DNA of 64,000 nt from Alphaproteobacteria bacterium bin52 (GTDB lineage: Bacteria > Pseudomonadota > Alphaproteobacteria > Thalassobaculales > Thalassobaculaceae). The number at the start of each line of letters is the position of its first letter. Positions within the stretch are counted from its first letter, which is position 1. Shown piece after piece: positions 36,727 through 45,445 of the stretch. Both the position numbers and the translations under genes were made by a program. The notes beneath the pieces are model-generated. The model worked only from the letters and a program-made list of their open reading frames with translations. It was not told the DNA's origin and searched no databases. The stretch is from positions 1 through 64,000 of the forward strand of contig MPMT01000010.1 of assembly GCA_002238645.1 (NCBI GenBank), read 5' to 3'.

Positions 36727-37596
36727 ATGCCCTGGCACGCACTGAAGGCGGCCCTGGGGACAGGCGCCGCAGCCATGCTCCTTACAGGATGCGTCGGGCT
36801 GCAGCTCGAGGTAGCCAAGGATACCGCCGGGACAGGTGATCCGTTCGGCAGCCAGCTCTACAAGGGCTATGTCGCGCTGTCCCAGTCGGAATATGACGAA
36901 GGCGACCACATCGACTCCGACTACTTCGCCGACCGCGCCATCGCAGCCGCGGGCGGCGCCACGACTGGTCCGCAGCCGGTCGCCGAACGGCGAATTCCTT
37001 CGGAGCACGTCGGCGAGTTGATGTCCGCGCACCGCGAGCTCAGCGAAATGCTGGCCGAGGGTTCGGAGAAGTTCCCGAAACTGGCCGCGATTGCCCAGCT
37101 GTCGCTTGACTGCTGGCTGCAGGAACTCGAGGAAAACCGACAGCCCGACCACATCGCGAAGTGCCGCAATGACTTCGCGTTTGCCAAGGACGCGCTTGCC
37201 GCGGCGCTCACTCCGCCGCCGCCGCCGCCCAAGCCGAAGGGCCCGGTTGCGCGCCTGTTCGAGAAGTTCACGGTGCTGTTCGACTTTGACTCCGCCGAAC
37301 TGACCGCGGACGGAATGCAGGCGGTCAACAAGGCGGTGATGTCCATCGATCAGCATGGCGTGCGACGGGTGACGATTTCGGGTCATGCCGACCGTTCCGG
37401 CCCGCGCAAGTACAACCAGACGCTCTCGCAGCAGCGTGCCGAGGCGGTCGCCAACGCCCTTGACGCCAATTCCTCGACCGACCTGCAGGGCATGATCGAG
37501 ATCATGGCCTACGGCGAGACACGGACAGTGGTCCCGACGAAGGACGGTATCCGGGAAGCCAAGAACAGGCGGGTTGATATCGGCGTCATTCGCTGA
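36727..37596 (+). CDS. OmpA-family lipoprotein
   Basis: A 289-residue predicted outer-membrane lipoprotein. The signal peptide ends in a lipobox, LLTGC, with lipidated Cys22. A central unassigned region (about 30-165) is followed by a PPPPPP-KPK linker and a C-terminal OmpA peptidoglycan-binding domain: VLFDFDSAELTADG, ISGHADRSGPRKYNQTLSQQ and NRRVDIGVIR. It probably ties the outer membrane to peptidoglycan, in the Pal/YiaD group. It is monocistronic, with its own promoter region and a strong terminator hairpin after it. Confidence 0.9.
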   Translation: MPWHALKAALGTGAAAMLLTGCVGLQLEVAKDTAGTGDPFGSQLYKGYVALSQSEYDEGDHIDSDYFADRAIAAAGGATTGPQPVAERRIPSEHVGELMSAHRELSEMLAEGSEKFPKLAAIAQLSLDCWLQELEENRQPDHIAKCRNDFAFAKDALAAALTPPPPPPKPKGPVARLFEKFTVLFDFDSAELTADGMQAVNKAVMSIDQHGVRRVTISGHADRSGPRKYNQTLSQQRAEAVANALDANSSTDLQGMIEIMAYGETRTVVPTKDGIREAKNRRVDIGVIR

Positions 37597-37628
37597 CCCG
37601 TCCCCTGCCGGGACCCGGTTTCGACGAC

Positions 37629-37660
37629 GGGCCGCACCCTGTGCGGCCCGGTTTCGTCTG
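37629..37660 (+). terminator. Intrinsic-type terminator after the OmpA-like lipoprotein gene
   Basis: A perfect 9-bp stem, GGGCCGCAC (37629-37637) and GTGCGGCCC (37641-37649) with loop CCT, is followed by a T-containing tail GGTTTCGTCT. The tail is weak, but position 33 bp after the stop supports termination. Confidence 0.65.
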
Positions 37661-37697
37661 ACCCCTCCGTTTCGCGCAACCGGAACGCAGCAGCGCC

Positions 37698-38396
37698 ATG
37701 CCGATCAACAAGATCGTCGAGAGTTTCGAAGATGCAGTGTGCGGTATCCGGGACGGTGCGACACTGCTGGTCGGAGGGTTCGGCGGTGCCGGAATGCCGA
37801 CGGAACTGCTGGACGCCCTGCGTGACCAGGGGTGCCGGGATCTCGTCATCGTGTCCAACAATGCCGGTGTCGGCCATCGCGGCATCGGCGGGCTGCTCGA
37901 GGCCGGACGGGTCCGCAAGGTGATCTGCTCCTACCCCAGGTCCGGCGGTTCGGTGGTCTTCGAGCAGATGTGGGCGAAGGGCCAGGTCGAACTCGAGGTG
38001 GTACCGCAGGGAACCCTGTCGGAACGCATGCGGGCGGCGGGCGCCGGTATCGGCGCCTTCTACACGCCGACCGGCGTCGGGACCCGGCTGGCTGAAGGCA
38101 AAGAGACCCGCGAGATAGACGGCCGCCCGCACGTGCTCGAGCATGCGCTGCACGGCGACGCCGCCTTTGTCTTCGCCGAGTGCGCCGACCGGTGGGGCAA
38201 CCTGACCTACAGCAAGTCGGCGCGGAATTTCGGACCGGTCATGGCCGCGGCCGCCCGGCTCACCGTTGCGCAGGTCCGCCGCATCGTTTCCCTGGGCGAC
38301 CTTGACCCCGAGATCATCGTCACGCCGTCGATATTCGTTGACCGGGTGATCCGGATCGAGGGCCCCGGCTCGGGAGAAACCGTCACGGAGCCCTGA
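37698..38396 (+). CDS. 3-oxoacid CoA-transferase subunit A
   Basis: The 232-residue alpha subunit of a family I CoA-transferase (succinyl-CoA:3-oxoacid or beta-ketoadipate type). Signatures: DGATLLVGGFGGAGMPTEL near the N terminus, IVSNNAGVGHRGIG, VPQGTLSERMRAAGAG and GDAAFVFAECADRWGNLTY. It needs a subunit B carrying the catalytic Glu; the only candidate here lies 3.3 kb away at 41661, with two opposite-strand genes between. Either ScoA or PcaI naming would be plausible. Confidence 0.92.
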   Translation: MPINKIVESFEDAVCGIRDGATLLVGGFGGAGMPTELLDALRDQGCRDLVIVSNNAGVGHRGIGGLLEAGRVRKVICSYPRSGGSVVFEQMWAKGQVELEVVPQGTLSERMRAAGAGIGAFYTPTGVGTRLAEGKETREIDGRPHVLEHALHGDAAFVFAECADRWGNLTYSKSARNFGPVMAAAARLTVAQVRRIVSLGDLDPEIIVTPSIFVDRVIRIEGPGSGETVTEP

Positions 38397-38487
38397 CCCG
38401 CGGGGAAGGATCCCGCAGCACGCCCTGCTGCCGGGAGGGGCCCCGTGCACCGTGCCCTTGCGCGAACACGGTGCATCGGGCCTGGCC

Positions 38488-40143
38488 TCAGGTGGTCAGC
38501 CAGCGGAACTGCTGCGGCTTGCGGCCCGCCTCGGGGTGGAGAATGACATTGACCAGCGCCGGTCCGTCATGGGCGCTCGCGGCGTCGAGTGCCGGCCCGA
38601 GATCGGCCGGATCCTCGACGTGGAATCCCTTGCCGCCGAACGCCTCCATCATCCGGTCGTACCGTGCCCCGATGGTGAGTGCGAACGGCGGGATCTGCTC
38701 GCCTTCATTGAATTCGGCGACCCCCCGGCCGATGCCGCCGTTGTTCAGGACCACGATCTTGATCGGCAAACCGTAGCGGCAGGCGGTCTCGATCTCCATT
38801 CCGGAGAACCCGAGCGCCGAGTCACCCGAAACGGAGATGATCGGCCGGTCGGGGTGCACCGCGGCGGCGGCAATCGCAAACCCCATGCCGATGCCCATGG
38901 TTCCGTAGCTTCCCGCGTCCAGGCGAAGCCGCGGCTGCGCGTTGGGCAACTGGGTCCGTCCGATGTCCATGGTGTTGGCGCCTTCGCCGATGATCACCGC
39001 CGACTCGCCTGCCCAGGCACGGATGTCCCTGAGTGCGCGGTAGTAGTTGGTTGGCGTCGAGTCATCCTCGAGCATCGGCCTGATCTGTTCGGCATTGGCT
39101 TCCGCCTTCTCCCTTAGCGCGGAGCGCCACGGCGTGTCGGCGGGATAGAACCACTGCCGGTTCTCGAGCGCCCTGTTCAGCTGTCCGGTGATCGCCCTGC
39201 CGTCCCCGACCAGCGCGACTTCTGCCGGAACGTTGTTGCCGATCGCCTCGTGGGCAATGTCGAGCTGCACCACCCGCACGTTCTCGCTGAACCGGGGCTT
39301 GTGTCCGAAATGCATGATCCAGTTGAGCCGCGCACCCATGAGGAACACGACATCGGCCTCGCGCAGCGCATGGCTGCGCGCCGCCCCGACCGACAGCGGA
39401 TGGGAGTCGTCCATCACGCCCTTGCCCATCGGCGAAGCCAGGAACGGCACCTGCGTACGTTCGATGAAGGCGCGCACCTCGTCCTCGGCGCGGGCCCATG
39501 CCATGCCCTTGCCGATGATGGCCAGGGGTCGCTCGGCGGTTTCAAGTGCATCCAGCGCTGCTTCGACACTTTCCGGCAGCGCCTGGCTTCGCGGCGGATC
39601 GGGGATCCGCGCCACCTGCACCGCGTCCTCCTCGTCGACTTCGCCCTGGATGATGTCATCGGGCATGTCGAGGTAGGCGGCTCCGGGCCGACCGTAGATA
39701 GAGTGACGGACGGCCTGTTCGACGTAGAACGGGATCCGGTAGGTGTGTTCGACCGCATGCGCATACTTGCAGAACGGCTCGGCGATCCGGACCTGGCGCT
39801 CCTCCTGGAACGCCCCCATGCCATTCTGGTATGTCGGCGAGGCGCCGCCGATCAGGATCATCGGCCAGCAGTTCTGCTGCGCATTGGCCAGTCCGGCCAG
39901 GCCGTGCACCACTCCCGGGCCGGATACCACGAGACAGGCGCCGGGTCGCCCGGTCAGGTATCCCACCGCCTGGGCAGCGTAGGATGCCGCCTGCTCGTTG
40001 CGCATCCCGATATAGGTGATGCCCTGTTCCAGGGCGGCCGCCGCGATCGGCTGGACGGGAAACCCGACCACGCCGAACATGTACTCGACACCCTGTTGCC
40101 TGAGCGAGCGCACCATGAGCTGGGCGCCTGTAACCGTGGCCAT
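38488..40143 (-). CDS. Thiamine-diphosphate enzyme, 2-hydroxyacyl-CoA lyase/oxalyl-CoA decarboxylase-like
   Basis: A 551-residue TPP enzyme. The N-terminal YIGMRNEQAASYAAQAVGYL (catalytic Glu), CLVVSGPGVVHGLAGLANA and NCWPMILIGGAS follow 2-hydroxyacyl-CoA lyase (HACL) and oxalyl-CoA decarboxylase closely; the TPP motif begins SVSGDSALGFSGMEIETA and ends NNGGIGRG. HACL cleaves 2-hydroxyacyl-CoA to formyl-CoA and an aldehyde. Choosing between lyase and oxalyl-CoA decarboxylase needs a tree. A serine-glyoxylate-type aminotransferase is upstream; a formyl-CoA transferase-like gene lies at 10.7 kb. Confidence 0.85.
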   Translation of the reverse strand: MATVTGAQLMVRSLRQQGVEYMFGVVGFPVQPIAAAALEQGITYIGMRNEQAASYAAQAVGYLTGRPGACLVVSGPGVVHGLAGLANAQQNCWPMILIGGASPTYQNGMGAFQEERQVRIAEPFCKYAHAVEHTYRIPFYVEQAVRHSIYGRPGAAYLDMPDDIIQGEVDEEDAVQVARIPDPPRSQALPESVEAALDALETAERPLAIIGKGMAWARAEDEVRAFIERTQVPFLASPMGKGVMDDSHPLSVGAARSHALREADVVFLMGARLNWIMHFGHKPRFSENVRVVQLDIAHEAIGNNVPAEVALVGDGRAITGQLNRALENRQWFYPADTPWRSALREKAEANAEQIRPMLEDDSTPTNYYRALRDIRAWAGESAVIIGEGANTMDIGRTQLPNAQPRLRLDAGSYGTMGIGMGFAIAAAAVHPDRPIISVSGDSALGFSGMEIETACRYGLPIKIVVLNNGGIGRGVAEFNEGEQIPPFALTIGARYDRMMEAFGGKGFHVEDPADLGPALDAASAHDGPALVNVILHPEAGRKPQQFRWLTT

Positions 40144-40269
40144 GACAAAGTCTCCATCTGTCTCGATCGCGCAATGGCGTGCACGCTAGGCACGCCGGTC
40201 AGTCGCGGCAAGTCCGCACGCCGTCACGACATGCGGAATTACCGTTGTGATTATGTCCGAAGCGCCGGA

Positions 40270-41478
40270 TCAGTAGGTGACCGGCGCCGACGCCTCCTTC
40301 TTCGCCCGGGTCACGTGGTCGATCGCGGCACTGACGCCGCCCGAGGCGAAGGGAATGTCGAGGTAGCCGCAGGTCGTCTCGACGGCAGCCAGCGCCCCGA
40401 ACAGCATGGGTGCGTTGAGGTCACCCATGTGGGCGATGCGGATCGCCCTGCCGTCCAGCTTTCCGAGACCTCCCCCGAGTGCCGCCATCATCTCGTCGCG
40501 ACACACGGCACGCATCCTGTTGGCGTCGATCCCGTCTGCCGTCAGCACGGTGGTCACCCCCGGGGAGCGTTCGCGCGGATCCTCGATGTTGAGGCTCATG
40601 GTCCCGGCCTGGCTCCAGACCTCGACCGCCGCATGGGTCGCTCCGGCCAGCACCCGGTGGCGTTCGAAGATGGTCTCGAGACCCTCCTCGAAGATCATGT
40701 CCAGGGCTTCGCGCAGCCCGAAGACCATCAGCTGCGGCGCGGTGCCGCAGAACTTTCGGTAGTGTTCGGCCTCGAGCCGGGTGCGCCAGTCCCAGTAGCG
40801 CCGCGGCAGCGCAGCCCGTTCATGGGCGCGCAACGCCTTCTCGCTGGCCGCGATGATCCCGATCCCGGGCGCCATCATCAGCCCCTTCTGCGACGCGGCG
40901 ACGGTCACGTCGACCCCCCACTCGTCCATCCGGTACTCGGTGGTGCCCAGTGCCGCGATGGTATCGACCAGCAACAGGGCATCGTGGCCGGCGGCATCGA
41001 TGGCGCCGCGCACACCGGCGACATCGCACAGCGAGGAGGTGGCGGTATCCGCATGCACGAGGAGGATGCCCTTGATAATTCCTCCCGCATCCTGCCTGAG
41101 CGCAGCCTCGATCGCTTCCGGGCGCGCCGGGCGGCGCCAGTCGCCGGGAACGGTCTGAACCTCCAGACCGAGGGCCGTCGCCATGTCCTGCCAGGCGGCG
41201 GAGAAGTTGCCGCTTTCCGGCACCAGCAGCCGGTCGCCCGGCGAGAACAGGTTGGCGAGCGCCGCCTCCCACACCCCGTGTCCATTGCTGGCGTAGAGAA
41301 AGACCTCACCTTCGGTCAGGATGACCCGTCGCATGTCGCGGAAGCACGAGATGGAGACGTCCAGGAACTCCGGGTCCGAAAGGTCGAGCGTCGGACGATG
41401 CATGGCATTGAGCACGCGCTCGGGCACGTTGGTCGGACCCGGTGTGTTCAGGAACTTGCGACCGCGCTTGAGCGACAT
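40270..41478 (-). CDS. Class V aminotransferase, alanine/serine-glyoxylate type
   Basis: A 402-residue PLP enzyme. FLNTPGPTNVPERVLNAM is the class opening, FLYASNGHGVWEAAL contacts substrate, LLVDTIAALGTTEYRMDEW precedes the PLP Lys198 in AASQKGLMMAPG. The order fits serine-glyoxylate or alanine-glyoxylate aminotransferase, making glycine and hydroxypyruvate (or pyruvate). ATG at 41478 has GGAGAG upstream. It lies 126 bp upstream of the HACL-like gene. The hydroxypyruvate product could feed the hydroxyacid dehydrogenase at 43.5 kb. Confidence 0.88.
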   Translation of the reverse strand: MSLKRGRKFLNTPGPTNVPERVLNAMHRPTLDLSDPEFLDVSISCFRDMRRVILTEGEVFLYASNGHGVWEAALANLFSPGDRLLVPESGNFSAAWQDMATALGLEVQTVPGDWRRPARPEAIEAALRQDAGGIIKGILLVHADTATSSLCDVAGVRGAIDAAGHDALLLVDTIAALGTTEYRMDEWGVDVTVAASQKGLMMAPGIGIIAASEKALRAHERAALPRRYWDWRTRLEAEHYRKFCGTAPQLMVFGLREALDMIFEEGLETIFERHRVLAGATHAAVEVWSQAGTMSLNIEDPRERSPGVTTVLTADGIDANRMRAVCRDEMMAALGGGLGKLDGRAIRIAHMGDLNAPMLFGALAAVETTCGYLDIPFASGGVSAAIDHVTRAKKEASAPVTY

Positions 41479-41660
41479 GCGGGCTCTCCGGAAACTGTCG
41501 ATGCGGGGAATGTCGTCATGGATCGCCGCTGCCACCACGACGGGGGCGGAGCATACGCGCGGGCCTGCCCAATTGAAAGCCGGTGATGTCGCTTTCGCCA
41601 CGGCGTGGCACTGCCTAGAGTAGCGGCATCGGCTCCCTCCTTCCGCGTGGAATTTCCGCC

Positions 41661-42362
41661 ATGAACCTTGCACCCGACCTTGCGACCTGCCGGCTGTCGC
41701 GCCAGCAGATGGCATGGCGCGCCGCGCGCGCGATACCCGACGGCAGCTACGTCAACCTCGGGATCGGCATTCCGACGCTCTGCGCCGATCATCTGCCACC
41801 GGACCGGGAGATCGTCCTGCACAGCGAGAACGGGGTTCTCGGCTTCGGGCCACGCCCGGAACCCGGCCGCGAGGACCCGGACCTCGTCAACGCGGGAAAG
41901 CAGCCTGTCACCATGCTGCCGGGCGGCAGCTACTTCGTGCATTCGGACGCGTTTGCCATGATCCGTGGCCGCCATCTCGACATCGCGATCCTCGGCGCCT
42001 TCCAGGTCTCCGGGACCGGCGACCTCGCGAACTGGACCACCGATGACAACCGGTTTCCGCCCGGGGTCGGCGGAGCGATGGACCTGGCGGTCGGTGCCCG
42101 GCAGGTGTGGGTCATGACCACCCACGTGACCGGCAGCGGTGCGCCGAAGATCGTGGAGGAATGCAGCTATCCGCTGACCGCGGCCGGCTGTGTCGCCCGC
42201 ATCTTCACCGACCTCGCGGTGATCGCGGTCACCCCTGGCGGACTGGTGGTGCTGGAGAAGGTCGCCGGCCTGTCCATCGACGAACTGCAGGCCCTCACCG
42301 GGGCGCCGATCGTTGCCGGGGCCGACTGTCGTGACCTGACCGCGCCCGAACCGGCGTCGTGA
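41661..42362 (+). CDS. 3-oxoacid CoA-transferase subunit B
   Basis: The 233-residue beta subunit of a family I CoA-transferase. GSYVNLGIGIPTLCADHL, the catalytic glutamate in HSENGVLGFGP, GGAMDLAVGARQVWV and the EECSYPLTAAGCV block are diagnostic. It should pair with subunit A at 37698. Normally A and B are adjacent and overlapping; here they are separated. Convergent with the cytochrome gene, with no spacer between stop codons. Confidence 0.92.
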   Translation: MNLAPDLATCRLSRQQMAWRAARAIPDGSYVNLGIGIPTLCADHLPPDREIVLHSENGVLGFGPRPEPGREDPDLVNAGKQPVTMLPGGSYFVHSDAFAMIRGRHLDIAILGAFQVSGTGDLANWTTDDNRFPPGVGGAMDLAVGARQVWVMTTHVTGSGAPKIVEECSYPLTAAGCVARIFTDLAVIAVTPGGLVVLEKVAGLSIDELQALTGAPIVAGADCRDLTAPEPAS

Positions 42363-42818
42363 CTATCTCTTGCCTTCCTGCGCACCCGAAGCGAAGGGTT
42401 CGAGGAAGGCGACAAGGTTCTCGATGTCCGCCGGTTTCTTCAGACCCGGGAACACCATCTTGGTCTTCGCCTTCTTCTTGCCGATCATCGCCCCGATATA
42501 GGGCTTGGGATTGGCGATGTAGGCCGCAAGCACCTCGGCGGACCAGACCAGCCCGGCCTCCCCGGCCGCCTTCATGTCCTTGGAATGCCTGAACGTCTTG
42601 CCCTTGGAATCGACGAAGGTTCCGGCCTGGCGCCCGTAGACACCGTGCAGCGACGGGCCGGTTCGACGCTTGCCCGCCTTCAGCGAATGGCACGCCTGGC
42701 ACTTCTTGAACACCTTGGCGCCGGCATCGGCATCGCCCGCCCGGGCATCGGGTCCGGGGAACAGCAACAGGGCGCCGGCCACCAGCGCTCCCTTCAGCAC
42801 GATTCGCAGCAGTGTCAT
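42363..42818 (-). CDS. Class I cytochrome c (c2-like)
   Basis: A 151-residue periplasmic cytochrome. The N terminus is a signal peptide with a likely cut after PDARA, followed by DADAGAKVFKKCQACHSL, whose CQACH binds haem; KTGPSLHGVYGR-like sequence (here RRTGPSLHGVYGR) and MVFPGL supply the axial Met. It is a soluble electron carrier of the c550/c2 class. The start is ATG at 42818 with GGAG six bases upstream; an upstream TTG is less likely. Confidence 0.92.
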   Translation of the reverse strand: MTLLRIVLKGALVAGALLLFPGPDARAGDADAGAKVFKKCQACHSLKAGKRRTGPSLHGVYGRQAGTFVDSKGKTFRHSKDMKAAGEAGLVWSAEVLAAYIANPKPYIGAMIGKKKAKTKMVFPGLKKPADIENLVAFLEPFASGAQEGKR

Positions 42819-42990
42819 CGCCAACTCCGGGGGTCACGGACGTTTCCGGCGCCCTCTGTATCACACGCCCACGGTCCGGGTACAGGCGACATTCGGGGCG
42901 GACAGAGCAGCGCGTCCCGTGCTCTATACTGGCCTGTCGGCACGCGCAGGCGGTGCCGGTTCCGGACAGCGGGGACGGGTCGGAGAACAC

Positions 42991-43458
42991 ATGACGGTCA
43001 GTGACGGTTTTGCGGCGACGGAGCGCGGTTCCTACCGGGTGTGGACCCGGGAATCCCTGCGGTACGCGGATCTCGACCCGGTGGGTCACGTCAACAACAC
43101 CGCCTATTCCGTCTACATCGAGAATGCGCGGACCATGCTGTTTCACCGGGTCATGCAGCAGTCCGGTTCCGGTGACGGGTTTGGCAATCTCGACTGGATC
43201 CTGCGCCGGATCGAACTCGATTTCCTGCGCGAGATCCGCTACCCGGGCGAGGTCGAGGTCGGGCTTTCGATCACCCGCATGGGCACCTCGTCGATGATCC
43301 TGGAGATCGGCGTCTTCACCGCGCACTACTGCGCGGCGACATCACACGGTGTCAGTGTGTGTTTCGACACTGTCGCGCGCACATCGCGCCGGATCCCCGA
43401 CCGGCTGCGGCACGCACTGTGGGAAACCGGCGGATATGCGGGCGATCCGGTCAGTTGA
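42991..43458 (+). CDS. Acyl-CoA thioesterase, hot-dog fold (YbgC/4-hydroxybenzoyl-CoA type)
   Basis: A 155-residue single hot-dog domain. The signature is YADLDPVGHVNNTAYSVYIE, where the Asp is the usual catalytic residue, followed by LDWILRRIELDFLREIRYPG and a GTSSMILEIGV strand. It is likely to hydrolyse an acyl- or aroyl-CoA. The 3' end overlaps the opposite-strand hydroxyacid dehydrogenase gene by 8 bp. Substrate unknown. Confidence 0.87.
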   Translation: MTVSDGFAATERGSYRVWTRESLRYADLDPVGHVNNTAYSVYIENARTMLFHRVMQQSGSGDGFGNLDWILRRIELDFLREIRYPGEVEVGLSITRMGTSSMILEIGVFTAHYCAATSHGVSVCFDTVARTSRRIPDRLRHALWETGGYAGDPVS

Positions 43459-44395
43459 CCGGGGTGATGAGCCTGCGTCCGTCCAGCCATGCCCTGAGAT
43501 TGTCGTGGAGCACCATGCCCATGGCCATGCGGGTGTGGTGCGTCGCACTGGCGATATGGGGTGTCAGGGTCAGGTTCGCGGTGATGTCGAGGAGTGCGCG
43601 CGGAATGCGCGGCTCGTCGGGGTAGACGTCGAGCGCGGCACTGCCGAGCCGTCCGTCGTTCAGGCAGCGCACCAGCGCATCGGTGTCGATCACGCTGCCT
43701 CGGGCGACATTGACCAGGTGGCCCCGCGGCCCCAGCGCCGCCATCACCTCCTCGCCCACCAGGTGCCTGGTCGCATCGCCGCCCGGCACGATGACGACCA
43801 GGATGTCGCACTCGCGCGCCATCCCGACCAGGTCGGGATGGTGCGTCCACGGCACATCGGACCGGGGCGTGCGCTGGTGATAGCAGATCTCCATCTTGAA
43901 GGCGGCGCAGCGCGCGGCGATCTCCATGCCGATCCGCCCCAGCCCGACGATGCCGACCCGACACCCGGTGACGTGCAGCGTATAGGGGTAGTCGCCGTCC
44001 CGTTCCCACCTGCCTTCGCGGGCGTAGCGGTCCGCCTGTACCACCTGCCGGCGTCCGGCGAGCACCAGGGCCATGGCCAGGTCCGCCACGCAGTCGTTCA
44101 GCACCGAGGGCGTGTTCACCACCCGCACGCCGCGCCTGGTGGCCTCGGCGACATCGACCCCGTCGTAGCCGACACCGAAGGTCAGGATCAGTTCGAGGTT
44201 GGGGACCGCGCGGATCAGGCTTGCCGGGCAGACCTGGAATGTCCCGATGATGCTGCAGCGCGGGCCGACTTCGGCGAGCAGGGCATCGGGGTCCGCTGCC
44301 TGCCAGAGATGGTGGGTCACGCCCAGTTCGTCGAGCCTGCACATCGCAGGCTCGTACCAGGGGGACTGGATCAGGATTTCGGGCTTCGCTGTCAC
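43451..44395 (-). CDS. D-isomer-specific 2-hydroxyacid dehydrogenase (glyoxylate/hydroxypyruvate reductase-like)
   Basis: A 314-residue NAD(P)-dependent dehydrogenase. FGVGYDGVDVAEATRRGV is the substrate-domain block, VGIVGLGRIGMEIAAR binds the cofactor, and the catalytic Arg, Glu and His are in VNVARGSVIDTDAL, DVYPDEPRIP and LTPHIASATHH. Length and sequence fit glyoxylate/hydroxypyruvate reductase. The start is GTG at 44395; longer frames run into the DUF924 gene. It may receive hydroxypyruvate from the class V aminotransferase and pass glycerate to the kinase at 50.1 kb. Confidence 0.88.
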   Translation of the reverse strand: MTAKPEILIQSPWYEPAMCRLDELGVTHHLWQAADPDALLAEVGPRCSIIGTFQVCPASLIRAVPNLELILTFGVGYDGVDVAEATRRGVRVVNTPSVLNDCVADLAMALVLAGRRQVVQADRYAREGRWERDGDYPYTLHVTGCRVGIVGLGRIGMEIAARCAAFKMEICYHQRTPRSDVPWTHHPDLVGMARECDILVVIVPGGDATRHLVGEEVMAALGPRGHLVNVARGSVIDTDALVRCLNDGRLGSAALDVYPDEPRIPRALLDITANLTLTPHIASATHHTRMAMGMVLHDNLRAWLDGRRLITPVN

Positions 44396-44432
44396 GGTTG
44401 TGTCCTGTCGCTGCTCTGACCGGTTTCCGGGG

Positions 44433-44996
44433 TCAGAATCCCGACCCGGGTTCCTGCAGGAAGTCGCGCTCCTGCGCCGTGCTCTCGCGTCCCAGCACCG
44501 CGTTTCGATGCGGGAACCGGCCGAAGCGCTCCACGATCTCGAGGTGGCGCCGGGCATACCCGACGCTCTCCTCGTCGCAGAACTCGCGCATCAGCTCCAC
44601 GCCCAGTATCTGATCATCGAGCGCCTCGCTGTGTTCGAACGGCAGGAACATGAACTTGCGCTGATCAAGCGTCAGGGCCCGGTGATGGTCGGCGGCGACC
44701 GCCCGCCTCGCGATCCCGAGCGCCTTCGCATCCGCCCGGTAGGCGCGGGGGTCCTCGCGGAACATGTTTCGCGGAAACTGGTCAAGCACCACCACCAGGG
44801 CCAGGCAGGCCTGCGGATCTTCCTCCCAGTGGTCGTAATCACCGGCGAGAGCCCGGTCGTGGGTTTCGGCGAACCGTTCCCGAATCAGGGCATCGAACTC
44901 CGGCAGCTTGGAGAACCAGTGCTCGGGTCCGCTGTCGTCAAACCAGAAACGGACGATGGTCGAGGCGAGCTCGTGGTCACGAACCGGGTGCGGCAT
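44433..44996 (-). CDS. DUF924 family protein
   Basis: A 187-residue member of DUF924, a helical tetratricopeptide-like family of unknown function. Typical blocks: VRFWFDDSGPEHWFSK, ALVVVLDQFPRNMFRED, KFMFLPFEHSEALDDQ and FGRFPHRNAVLGRES. Cytoplasmic, no signal peptide. It precedes the hydroxyacid dehydrogenase by 37 bp on the same strand. Confidence 0.9.
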   Translation of the reverse strand: MPHPVRDHELASTIVRFWFDDSGPEHWFSKLPEFDALIRERFAETHDRALAGDYDHWEEDPQACLALVVVLDQFPRNMFREDPRAYRADAKALGIARRAVAADHHRALTLDQRKFMFLPFEHSEALDDQILGVELMREFCDEESVGYARRHLEIVERFGRFPHRNAVLGRESTAQERDFLQEPGSGF

Positions 44997-45084
44997 CGCG
45001 GGTCGGACCTCCGCTCATGTCCTGGTGGTCGTGGTGCCGGCGGAGCCGGACCCGGCGGTACGCGGGTGCGTGTCGGCGCCTGGC

Positions 45085-45288
45085 CTAGTAGCCTTCGCGC
45101 TCCAGGCGCTTGCGCAGCAGCTTGCGGTGGCGGCGCATCGCTTCCGCCCGTTCGCGCGAGCGTCGTTCAGAGGGTTTCTCGTAGCTCCGGCGAAGCTTCA
45201 TCTCCCGGAACATCCCTTCTCGCTGCATCTTCTTCTTCAGCGCCCGAAGCGCCTGGTCAACGTTGTTGTCACGGACGGTCACATGCAC
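45085..45288 (-). CDS. rpsU: 30S ribosomal protein S21
   Basis: A 67-residue basic small-subunit protein. [19 protein letters not shown] and [20 protein letters not shown] are near-invariant in S21. The start is taken as GTG at 45288, preceded by AGGAGG nine bases away; an upstream ATG at 45315 would add nine residues absent from homologues. Divergent from the def-coq9 operon. Confidence 0.93.
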   Translation of the reverse strand: MHVTVRDNNVDQALRALKKKMQREGMFREMKLRRSYEKPSERRSRERAEAMRRHRKLLRKRLEREGY

Positions 45289-45445
45289 GGAACTCGGCCT
45301 CCTGTTCTGCTTCATGCGGTCATTACGCGCCTGCGGGCCATGGCTTGCGCGGACCGTTCTGGATACCACAGCTTCACGCCGGGGCGCAATTCGTCGACCC
45401 CGGCCCGCTGTTTACCGCAACCGCGCGGGTGCCTACTATCCCGTC

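Noticed and set aside
35147-36742. 531-codon minus-strand frame opposite the DadA-like gene
   Set aside because: Complement of two supported plus-strand genes; composition typical of shadow frames.
39250-41586. 778-codon plus-strand frame opposite the lyase and aminotransferase genes
   Set aside because: Spans two real genes and their gap on the other strand; His/Gly/Arg-rich with no family motif.
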